Both the position numbers and the translations under genes were made by a program. From Bacteroidota bacterium (lineage in GTDB: Bacteria; Bacteroidota; Bacteroidia; Bacteroidales; Prolixibacteraceae): a stretch of DNA of 5,887 nucleotides. This document shows positions 1-5,110 of the stretch, in pieces. The notes beneath the pieces were generated by a model. It was not told the DNA's origin and made no database searches. It saw only the letters and a list, made by a program, of their open reading frames with translations. The stretch is from the NCBI GenBank assembly GCA_030695265.1, contig JAUYTA010000148.1, forward strand, positions 1 through 5,887, in the 5' to 3' direction. Every line of letters starts with the position of its first letter. Within the stretch, counting starts at the first letter, position 1.

Positions 1-2098
1 AAAAGCCGCTCATTTTGAACTGATGGAAACAAACGGAAACAAGGTGATCGACGTAGATGCAGGAGTGAAAATTTACGGAAACTGGTCGCGGGCCAATGCG
101 CAGAAGTCGATGGCTTTCTATTGCCGCAAAGCTTACGGTTCGGATGAAATGAAATATAAAATTTTTCAGGAAAGGCCTTTTAATGAGTTTAAAAACCTTG
201 TTTTACGTAACTCCGGGAACGACTGGAACAATACAATGTTCCGCGATGGTTTGATGACAGGCCTTACCCTCGGGTTGGATGTTGACCAGCAGACTTTCCG
301 CCCGGCAACCATTTTCCTGAATGGCGAATATTGGGGGATTCTTAACATACGCGAAAAAATCAACGAGCATTTTATCGCAGCCAATCATGATGTCGATCCT
401 GATGAAGTTATATTGATGGAAAACAATGGTGTAGCCATAAATGGCAGTCCCGATGAATGGTTGAACCTGTATTCGTTTATTGGCAGTAATAATTTGAGCG
501 TACAGGCGAATTACGATCAGGTGGTTTCGAAAATTGAACTTGGCAATTACATTGACTATACCGCTTCCCAGATTTTTTATGCAAACCACGACTGGCCCGG
601 AAACAACATTAAATACTGGAAAACTACTGCTTCGGAAAGTCGCTGGCGCTGGATCATGTTTGACACCGATTTTGGCATGGGCATCTGGAATAGGCCTGCC
701 AGCCAAAACTCGATCGAGATTGTTACCGCTACCAATGGCACCGAGTGGCATAATCTGCCATGGTCAACGCTGATGTTGCGCAAGATGCTCGAAAATATCG
801 GATTCCGAAATCAGTTTGTAACCCGTTTTGCAGATTTGATGAATTCAACATTTTTATCTGAGCGGGTACACAAGGCCATTGATCTGAAAAGGGATGCGAT
901 CACTGACGAAATTTCCAGTCATTTGTACAAATGGAATGGCGGATCAAAAAGTGGCTGGCTTTCGAATGTTCAGGTAATGAAAAATTTTGCAACCGACAGG
1001 CCATATTATATGTTTACCCACCTTCAGCAGAAATTTAAGTTTCAAATTCCTCAGCATATTGAGGTACTTGCTGATTCTTTGGCCGGTTCTGTTCAGTTAA
1101 ATTCATTAAAACTGACTAAATTTCCATGGAACGGCTCTTATTTTCAGGAGGTTCCAATTGCGCTTACAGCCACGCCAAAAGCCGGGTTCCGGTTTCTGAA
1201 ATGGGAAGGTGTTACCGGTAACAGCAGTTCTGTTACCATCACCCTCGCTCCAAAGGCTCAAATGAAAATAACAGCGGTATTCGAAAGCGATGGCAGTCAC
1301 TACGAAAATATTGTGATCAACGAAATCAGCTTTAACAACAATGCCACCGCCGATCCGGGCGACTGGATAGAACTTACCAACAAGGGTGCTTTTGACGTTG
1401 ATATTTCTGGTTGGAAGCTGACAGATTCGAATCCGGATCATCAGTTTATTTTCGCAGCCAATACCATACTCAAAGCCAATGGATACGTGGTTATTGCCAA
1501 CGATCTGGAAAAGTTTAAAGCTGTTTTCGGAAGCATTGTAAACCTGCACGAACCGTTTGCCTTTAATTTTGGATTGTCAAACACGGTCGATGCCGTTAAA
1601 TTGTATTCAGGAACCGGCCAGCTGATTGATGAGGTAAACTATTGGAATTCCGATCCATGGCAAACTTACACTTTCGACGAACTTTGGTCGCTCGAACTAA
1701 CAAACCCCAATAAAGACAATAACTCCGGATTAAATTGGGTGCTTTCGGAGCGAAACGGAACTCCCGGTTTGCGCAATACTCCTTATATTCCTGATGCACT
1801 TAATGATTTGCCTGTTGCTCAGAATTCTACCGAATTATTGCAGAATTACCCGAATCCTTTCAGCGAAGGAACTTACATCGAATTTAAACTCGACCAACCG
1901 GGGAAATACAATGTTTCAATACTCGATGTAAATGGCCGGACACTCCGCATTCTGAGCAGCGACAATCCGTTTTCAACCGTTCATACCATTTATTGGGATG
2001 GCAACGACCACTCCGGGAAACCGGTTGCAACTGGCGTATATTTTTACCGGCTCGAATCAAATGGCTTCAGCGAAATGAAACGAATGGTGAAGATGTAG
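1..2098 (+). CDS. Secreted CotH-kinase-family protein with lamin-tail domain and T9SS sorting tail (5' end missing)
   Basis: The reading frame is open to the left edge (first full codon at base 2). The codons before the first ATG (base 23) encode AAHFEL, which fits the family's conserved strand, so the true start lies outside the window. Counting from that Met: residues 1-345 are a CotH-type atypical kinase domain, with LVLRNSGNDW at 59-68, YWGILNIREKINEH at 103-116 and FDTDFGMG at 213-220. D214 and D216 are the probable metal/catalytic acids, by analogy with Bacillus CotH. Residues about 353-421 resemble a divergent InlB B-repeat (GFRFLKWEG). Residues about 428-545 are a lamin-tail domain (INEISF, DWIELTN, DISGWKLTD). 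Residues about 605-691 are a type A T9SS tail beginning YPNPF and ending GVYFYRLES...MVKM. The protein should be exported through T9SS and cell-surface bound or released. Whether it really phosphorylates proteins, and which, is unknown. The family in this phylum is much larger than spore-coat CotH. No frameshift is visible. Confidence 0.93.
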   Translation, partial: KAAHFELMETNGNKVIDVDAGVKIYGNWSRANAQKSMAFYCRKAYGSDEMKYKIFQERPFNEFKNLVLRNSGNDWNNTMFRDGLMTGLTLGLDVDQQTFRPATIFLNGEYWGILNIREKINEHFIAANHDVDPDEVILMENNGVAINGSPDEWLNLYSFIGSNNLSVQANYDQVVSKIELGNYIDYTASQIFYANHDWPGNNIKYWKTTASESRWRWIMFDTDFGMGIWNRPASQNSIEIVTATNGTEWHNLPWSTLMLRKMLENIGFRNQFVTRFADLMNSTFLSERVHKAIDLKRDAITDEISSHLYKWNGGSKSGWLSNVQVMKNFATDRPYYMFTHLQQKFKFQIPQHIEVLADSLAGSVQLNSLKLTKFPWNGSYFQEVPIALTATPKAGFRFLKWEGVTGNSSSVTITLAPKAQMKITAVFESDGSHYENIVINEISFNNNATADPGDWIELTNKGAFDVDISGWKLTDSNPDHQFIFAANTILKANGYVVIANDLEKFKAVFGSIVNLHEPFAFNFGLSNTVDAVKLYSGTGQLIDEVNYWNSDPWQTYTFDELWSLELTNPNKDNNSGLNWVLSERNGTPGLRNTPYIPDALNDLPVAQNSTELLQNYPNPFSEGTYIEFKLDQPGKYNVSILDVNGRTLRILSSDNPFSTVHTIYWDGNDHSGKPVATGVYFYRLESNGFSEMKRMVKM

Positions 2099-2119
2099 GT
2101 TTTTTTAGGGAGCGGGTGA

Positions 2120-2152
2120 AGTGAGCGGGTGACTCGAAGTCACCCGCTCACT
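2120..2152. repeat. Perfect 15-bp inverted repeat with 3-nt loop
   Basis: Bases 2120-2134 (AGTGAGCGGGTGACT) are exactly complementary to 2138-2152, with loop CGA. The motif GAGCGGGTGA also occurs as a direct copy just upstream at 2110-2119. The hairpin lies 22 bases after the CotH-family stop codon and could terminate that transcript. It is followed by CTAAAA rather than a T-run, and on the other strand it is followed by an A-run, so it is not a canonical intrinsic terminator on either strand. A mobile or REP-like palindrome is the alternative. It sits exactly where similarity to the adjacent HNH pseudogene runs out. Confidence 0.7.
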
Positions 2153-2153
2153 A

Positions 2154-2520
2154 AAACCAGCAAAACCTCGAATCCTGCGGAAGTTTTAGTTTCTGACCAT
2201 TGAATTGCAGAATGAACAAATTGTCTTAACCGCTGATTGAACCTGATTTTCCTGATTCCGCAGATTTTTGACTACCAAAAACTGATTTTTATATCCACTA
2301 AAATAATCATATTAATCATTTAATCTGCTTAATCTGCGGTTCTGACTTTTTTAGCGCGTAAATGAACCAGTACCCGGTAATCGTTGGAAACCGAAACCAA
2401 ACCGCGGTCGAAGGCACGGTGACGGTTGGGAGAAAGGGCTATTTCTTTGGTAATTGTGTTTCCTTGTGCATCAGCAAAAGGAATGAGGCAACAGGCATAG
2501 ACCACATTTGGATTGAACTG
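2154..2520 (-). pseudogene. HNH endonuclease remnant (HNH_2-like, putative restriction endonuclease), interrupted
   Basis: Minus strand 2520-2342 translates without a stop and contains VYACCLIPF, ALSPNRHRAFDRGLVSV and DYRVLV. These match the C-terminal HNH domain of the family whose consensus runs roughly HI-P, NGLALCPNLHRAFDRGLISI, DYRV. A second stretch in another frame, minus strand 2225-2154, reads DNLFILQFNGQKLKLPQDSR. It fits the usual downstream segment (QF-GK-I-LP). The 114-bp repeat element 2228-2341 lies between the two, supplies an in-frame stop (2331-2329) and shifts the frame. The active site has also decayed: the His of the HI motif is Cys/Leu, the NG pair is KE, and the Cys before PN is Ser; only the last His (HRAFD) remains. 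The N-terminal half is absent and the C-terminus ends at the 2120-2152 hairpin. This is a non-functional relic, identified by memory of the family and not by a search. Confidence 0.72.
2228..2341. repeat. 114-bp imperfect inverted-repeat element with 9-nt GATT periodicity
   Basis: The ends AACCGCTGATT (2228-2238) and AATCTGCGGTT (2331-2341) are inverted copies with one mismatch. Inside, the left arm carries CTGATT/CAGATT units starting at 2233, 2243, 2252 and 2261. The right arm carries the complement (AATCAT, AATCAT, AATCTG, AATCTG) starting at 2305, 2314, 2322 and 2331, so both arms repeat about every 9 bases. No protein is encoded. It lies within the HNH pseudogene. It resembles the CGCAGATTA-type intergenic repeats found in many bacterial genomes; that resemblance is from memory. 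Its function and mode of spread are unknown. Confidence 0.65.
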
Positions 2521-2560
2521 AGCTCTTTTTATTCATAACCAATAACGCAATGGTTCTTTA

Positions 2561-2576
2561 TATTTTTGTATTTTTG
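2561..2576 (+). promoter_or_regulatory. Possible Bacteroidota -7 box, duplicated
   Basis: TATTTTTG occurs twice in tandem (2561-2568 and 2569-2576), each a full match to the phylum's TAnnTTTG -7 consensus, 9-17 bases before the ATG of the truncated DUF4160 gene. No clear TTTG -33 partner stands at the right distance, so this is only suggestive in an A/T-rich stretch. Confidence 0.3.
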
Positions 2577-2584
2577 AAATAAAA

Positions 2585-2668
2585 ATGCCAACAATTTTAC
2601 TTATAGCAGGTTGGAGATTATATTTCTGGGCAAATGAGAATAACGAACCTGTACAAAAAGTAAAATGA
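2585..2668 (+). pseudogene. Truncated DUF4160 gene (27 codons)
   Basis: The 27-residue frame begins MPTILLIAGWRLYFWANENN and continues EPVQKVK before TGA. The first 22 residues match the N-terminus of DUF4160 proteins (MPT-L-I-G-RF-F-SNE-NEP), which normally continue directly into a PHIHV-type histidine motif and run to roughly 80-90 residues. Here the histidine motif and the whole remaining fold are missing. The last few codons may be the original 3' end rejoined by an internal deletion. The stop is followed after one base by the ATG of the DUF2442 gene, the usual DUF4160-DUF2442 order, so this is the broken first gene of that pair. A short translated peptide that now serves only to couple translation is possible. 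Confidence 0.65.
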
Positions 2669-2669
2669 C

Positions 2670-2930
2670 ATGGAAAAGGCGTATAATATATCTGATTTAA
2701 GATTTGAAAAGGATTACCTGATTTTAGTGGTGGACAATCAAACCTTAAAACTAAAACTAGAAGATATTTCTCAAAAGTTATCGAAAGCGACTGATCAGGA
2801 GTTAAAAGATTTCAAAATTTCTCCTTCAGGCTATGGAATTCACTGGAGGTTGTTAGATGAAGACCTTTCTGTAAATGGGTTATTGAAATTGTACCAGACA
2901 AAAACGCATAAGAATCAACTACATATTTAA
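2670..2930 (+). CDS. DUF2442 domain-containing protein
   Basis: This is an 86-residue protein with the DUF2442 hallmarks: an N-terminal strand pair (ISDLRFEKDYLILVVDN), a central LEDISQKLSKAT segment, and the C-terminal signature SGYGIHWRLLDEDLSVNGLL at about residues 53-72. The length is normal for the family (about 80-90). The last dozen residues (from YQTKTHK) are polar and poorly conserved. The start follows the DUF4160 remnant's stop by one base with no Shine-Dalgarno sequence, so translational coupling is likely. DUF2442 proteins are commonly encoded next to DUF4160 proteins, and the pair has been suspected to act as a toxin-antitoxin-like module, but no biochemical role is established. 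With its partner broken, this gene may be an orphan. Confidence 0.85.
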   Translation: MEKAYNISDLRFEKDYLILVVDNQTLKLKLEDISQKLSKATDQELKDFKISPSGYGIHWRLLDEDLSVNGLLKLYQTKTHKNQLHI

Positions 2931-3107
2931 CCGGAAGGCTATTTTCAGTGTTTGGCTGTTATAGATACGTGTGTTTCCGATATCTACAACATCTTTCAAC
3001 GATTTCTTATTCAGGATTTCATTCCACATCTTTTTAAAGGTTGCCAATTCGTTTCTTTTGAATTCGGGATAATAATGTTTTTTTGTTTTGAACGATAGGT
3101 AGTTCAA
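2919..3107 (-). CDS. Doubtful small ORF, hypothetical
   Basis: A 62-codon frame begins at TTG and has no recognisable start signal. The product is Lys/Asn-rich and basic, with a segment EFKRNELATFKKMWNEILNK that could be helical, and no domain I recognise. Its last 12 bases overlap the 3' end of the DUF2442 gene convergently. It could be a relic of a longer gene, given the decayed surroundings, or a chance frame in A/T-rich DNA. The + strand of the same stretch is also open in one frame, which weakens the case. Confidence 0.18.
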   Translation of the reverse strand: MNYLSFKTKKHYYPEFKRNELATFKKMWNEILNKKSLKDVVDIGNTRIYNSQTLKIAFRLNM

Positions 3108-3153
3108 TCCAAAAAAACCTTATTTTCACAGTTCATTCTAAACTAAACCTACC

Positions 3154-4677
3154 ATGAAATTCATTTATCTTTTCTCATTTATCCTTTTAATTCATTCAGG
3201 GATGGCACAGACAAAGCCAATTGGCATTTTTCAGTTCAACAAAGACATTGGCAAACCGAAAATTGCCGGATCGGCTCAATACGACAACTCTAGCCAGGTA
3301 TATTCAATAAAAGGCGCCGGTTACAATATCTGGTTCGAAAGGGATGAACTGAATTATCTTTTCAACAAAATTTCAGGCGACTTTATACTGACTGCAAATT
3401 TTGAATTTGTAGGCGAAGGAACCGATCTTCACCGCAAAATCGGTTGGATGATCAGGGCTTCGGAGGACGAGAATGCGCCACACATAACCGCCACATTGCA
3501 TGGCGATGGATTAACGGTGCTTCAGTGGCGCGAATTAAAAGGCGCTTTTATGCGCGATCCCGAAGATGAAATTTTTTCGCCCAAATCAAATTATCAGATC
3601 ATTCAGCTTGAACGAAAGGGCAAGGAAATTACCATGCGGGCTGCACATATTGGCGAACCACTTCAGGTAATCGGATCGCACGTGCTGGCAAGTTTACCGG
3701 GCGAAGTACTTGCCGGACTATTCATTTGTTCGCACAACGAAACGGTGCTGGAAGAAGCCCGTGTATGGAATGTCAGGATTGATCAGCCGGTGGCAGACAA
3801 TTACAATACCGATCAGGGATGGCTGGGTTGTCGTCTCGAAACCATGAATGTTTTTGACGGCAAACGCAAAGTGATTTATGAAAAACCTGGCAGGTTTGAA
3901 GCGCCCAACTGGATGCCCGATGGAAAGAAACTCCTTTTCAATATGGATGGGTTCTTGTATAAAATCCCGGTGGAAGGTGGTGAAATTGAAAAACTAAATA
4001 CCGGTTTTGCCGACAGGAACAACAACGATCATGGAATTTCTTTCGATGGTAAGTTGCTGGCGATAAGTCATCACCGGCAGGGAATGCCCGGCGGTGGCTC
4101 AACCGTTTATGTGCTTCCGCTTGAAGGTGGCACCCCGCAAATGGTTACGGAACACACTCCATCCTATTGGCACGGCTGGAATCCAAACAACAAGGAAGTG
4201 GTTTATGTGGCTCAGCGCGATGGCAAGGACATTTACAATATTTACAGGAATTCGATCAAAGGCGGTGCAGAAGTTGCTTTAACCGATAATAAAAAGGGAG
4301 TGCATGTTGATGGCTGTGAATATTCGCCTGACGGCAAATGGATTTATTACAACGGCAGTCAGTCGGGAACTATGCAAATCTGGCGAATGAAACCCGATGG
4401 TTCAGCAAAAGAGCAGGTTACTTTCGACGAGTACAACGACTGGTTTCCACATATTTCTCCCGATGGAAAATGGATTGCTTTTATCTCATTTCCTTCGGAT
4501 ATACCAGTAAATTCTCATCCATCCTACAAACGGGTCATGCTTCGGCTGATGCCTGCGAGCGGTGGTGCGCCCAAAGTAATCGCTTATTTGTATGGTGGTC
4601 AGGGAACAATCAATGTTCCGTCGTGGTCGCCCGATAGCAGGTCGATTTCATTTGTAAGTAATTCAGGAATAAAGTAG
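3154..4677 (+). CDS. Exported TolB/PD40-type beta-propeller protein with N-terminal lectin-like domain
   Basis: This is a complete 507-residue protein. Residues 1-18 are a signal peptide (MKFIYLFSFILLIHSGMA, cleavage probably before Q19), so it acts in the periplasm or outside the cell. Residues about 22-210 form a concanavalin/LamG-like sandwich of the DUF1349 style (SGDFILTANFEF, KIGWMIRAS, LAGLFICSHN). Residues about 225-507 carry six PD40 blade motifs: MPDGKKLLF (254), SFDGKLLAIS (296), NPNNKEVVYV (343), SPDGKWIYYN (391), SPDGKWIAFIS (435) and SPDSRSISFVS (492). This matches a six-bladed TolB-like propeller. Such proteins in this phylum are often labelled biopolymer transporter TolR/TolB by transfer, although they contain nothing like TolR and are not linked here to tol-pal genes. 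No catalytic residues are evident; binding of a glycan or a protein is a guess. It stands alone, with no Shine-Dalgarno sequence, and a hairpin follows 20 bases after the stop. Confidence 0.88.
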   Translation: MKFIYLFSFILLIHSGMAQTKPIGIFQFNKDIGKPKIAGSAQYDNSSQVYSIKGAGYNIWFERDELNYLFNKISGDFILTANFEFVGEGTDLHRKIGWMIRASEDENAPHITATLHGDGLTVLQWRELKGAFMRDPEDEIFSPKSNYQIIQLERKGKEITMRAAHIGEPLQVIGSHVLASLPGEVLAGLFICSHNETVLEEARVWNVRIDQPVADNYNTDQGWLGCRLETMNVFDGKRKVIYEKPGRFEAPNWMPDGKKLLFNMDGFLYKIPVEGGEIEKLNTGFADRNNNDHGISFDGKLLAISHHRQGMPGGGSTVYVLPLEGGTPQMVTEHTPSYWHGWNPNNKEVVYVAQRDGKDIYNIYRNSIKGGAEVALTDNKKGVHVDGCEYSPDGKWIYYNGSQSGTMQIWRMKPDGSAKEQVTFDEYNDWFPHISPDGKWIAFISFPSDIPVNSHPSYKRVMLRLMPASGGAPKVIAYLYGGQGTINVPSWSPDSRSISFVSNSGIK

Positions 4678-4697
4678 AATTTAAAGACAATCTTATC

Positions 4698-4722
4698 TTT
4701 TTATTCGTAATCCGAATAAAAA
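4698..4722 (+). terminator. A/T-rich hairpin downstream of the propeller gene
   Basis: TTTTTATTCG (4698-4707) pairs perfectly with CGAATAAAAA (4713-4722) around a 5-nt loop (TAATC). It begins 20 bases after the stop codon and is followed by a T-rich stretch (GTTTTATTTTCATTTT). The stem is weak (two G-C pairs) but well placed to end the propeller transcript before the leuA leader begins. The A/T arms make it nearly symmetrical. Confidence 0.5.
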
Positions 4723-4733
4723 AGTCTGTTTTA

Positions 4734-4764
4734 TTTTCATTTTAAAAAATAATGTTCATATTTG
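4734..4764 (+). promoter_or_regulatory. Probable promoter of the leuA leader transcript
   Basis: CATATTTG at 4757-4764 matches the Bacteroidota -7 box TAnnTTTG at five of six fixed positions. TTTT at 4734-4737 stands 19 bases upstream, where a TTTG -33 element is expected. Transcription would then start near 4770, about a dozen bases before the leader-peptide ATG. The match is imperfect and the region is A/T-rich. Confidence 0.4.
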
Positions 4765-4782
4765 CAGCAAATTAATCAGAAA

Positions 4783-4854
4783 ATGACAGGATTTAATAAC
4801 ATTTCCCTTCTAGGTCTCATTATCGGTATTCTCCTAATTTGGATGCACGAATGA
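4783..4854 (+). CDS. Leucine/isoleucine-rich leader peptide of the leuA attenuator
   Basis: A 23-codon frame encodes MTGFNNISLLGLIIGILLI followed by WMHE and TGA. Five Leu (residues 9, 10, 12, 17, 18) and five Ile (7, 13, 14, 16, 19) make up 10 of 23 residues. All five Leu codons are of the CUN type (ctt, cta, ctc, ctc, cta), whereas the leuA reading frame downstream uses mainly ttg and ctg. The peptide itself probably has no function; its translation senses charged Leu (and possibly Ile) tRNA. Its stop codon is the first part of the antiterminator arm 4852-4859, so a ribosome that finishes the peptide masks that arm. It could be mistaken for a tiny hydrophobic membrane protein, but the flanking RNA structures and the leuA gene downstream argue for a leader. 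Confidence 0.85.
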   Translation: MTGFNNISLLGLIIGILLIWMHE

Positions 4855-4922
4855 GAATGATATGGGTAAAACTATAAAGAGCTTTTAAAGGCCATTCTCA
4901 AATCAGGGGATGGCCTTTTTTT
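4827..4922 (+). promoter_or_regulatory. Ribosome-mediated transcription attenuator (segments 1-4) controlling leuA
   Basis: Four segments form the classic alternative helices. Segment 1, TATTCTC (4827-4833, codons 15-17 of the leader peptide), can pair with segment 2, GAGAATG (4853-4859), with one G-U. Segment 2 extended, TGAGAATG (4852-4859), pairs perfectly over 8 bp with segment 3, CATTCTCA (4893-4900), forming the antiterminator. Segment 3 is also part of the left arm of the terminator helix with segment 4, so the two structures exclude each other. A ribosome stalled at Leu17-Leu18 covers segment 1 and frees segment 2 to form the antiterminator. A ribosome at the stop codon covers segment 2 and the terminator forms. 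The pairings are read directly from the sequence; the mechanism is inferred from enterobacterial leu/ilv/trp attenuators. Confidence 0.82.
4887..4922 (+). terminator. Intrinsic terminator of the leuA attenuator
   Basis: AAAGGCCATTCTC (4887-4899) pairs with GGGGATGGCCTTT (4906-4918), a 13-bp stem with two U-G pairs and loop AAATCA. Seven T residues follow from within the stem end (4916-4922). This is a canonical Rho-independent terminator lying between the leader peptide and leuA. Confidence 0.88.
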
Positions 4923-4938
4923 ATAGACATGAAATAAT

Positions 4939-4966
4939 CAATATTGAATGATCAATATTCAATATT
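4939..4966. repeat. Heptamer tandem array 1 (CAATATT)
   Basis: Four consecutive 7-nt units: CAATATT (4939), GAATGAT (4946, divergent), CAATATT (4953), CAATATT (4960). The array also forms an A/T hairpin (4940-4949 with 4957-4966). It is located in the stretch between the attenuator and leuA; no protein is encoded. Confidence 0.6.
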
Positions 4967-4982
4967 CAGGAAGAAAGTATAA

Positions 4983-5010
4983 ATAAGGAATAAGAAACAA
5001 GAAATAAAAA
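4983..5010. repeat. Heptamer tandem array 2 (ATAAGAA)
   Basis: Four consecutive 7-nt units: ATAAGGA (4983), ATAAGAA (4990), ACAAGAA (4997), ATAAAAA (5004). This is a different unit from the other two arrays with the same period. Low A/T complexity makes a chance origin possible for this one taken alone. Confidence 0.45.
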
Positions 5011-5046
5011 AGTTAAAAGAGCTTCCTGCATTTGTCTGGTTAAAAC

Positions 5047-5074
5047 AGCCAGTAGCTAGTAGCCGGAAGCCAGT
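5047..5074. repeat. Heptamer tandem array 3 (AGCCAGT)
   Basis: Four consecutive 7-nt units: AGCCAGT (5047), AGCTAGT (5054), AGCCGGA (5061), AGCCAGT (5068). It is G/C-richer than its surroundings and ends 36 bases before the leuA start. The three arrays together occupy most of the leader RNA between terminator and leuA. Confidence 0.6.
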
Positions 5075-5110
5075 ACCTGATTATTAGTAACAATACAAAT
5101 ATAGAATCAA

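Noticed and set aside
23..25. ATG at 23 as the true start of the CotH-family gene
   Set aside because: The frame is open upstream, the preceding codons fit the family, and a signal peptide would be required for a T9SS cargo but is absent after this Met.
203..751. Long minus-strand open frame (182 codons) opposite the CotH-family gene
   Set aside because: The opposite strand carries clear conserved family motifs throughout, and this frame's product has no recognisable domain; it is an antisense shadow.
1106..1549. Minus-strand open frame opposite the InlB-like and lamin-tail domains
   Set aside because: It is antisense to well-supported coding sequence and has no start signal or recognisable motif.
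2228..2341. Insertion sequence with transposase
   Set aside because: At 114 bp it encodes nothing and shows no convincing target-site duplication at its borders; only a non-autonomous repeat can be claimed.
2931..3090. Plus-strand open frame continuing after the DUF2442 stop
   Set aside because: It has no start codon of its own near the beginning, a Phe/Cys-rich composition and no recognisable motif.
4940..4966. A/T palindrome as a second terminator before leuA
   Set aside because: The stem has only two G-C pairs, no T-run follows, and it is explained by the CAATATT heptamer array; a strong terminator already lies just upstream.
4939..5074. CRISPR array
   Set aside because: The units are 7 nt with no spacers; these are tandem microsatellite-like arrays.
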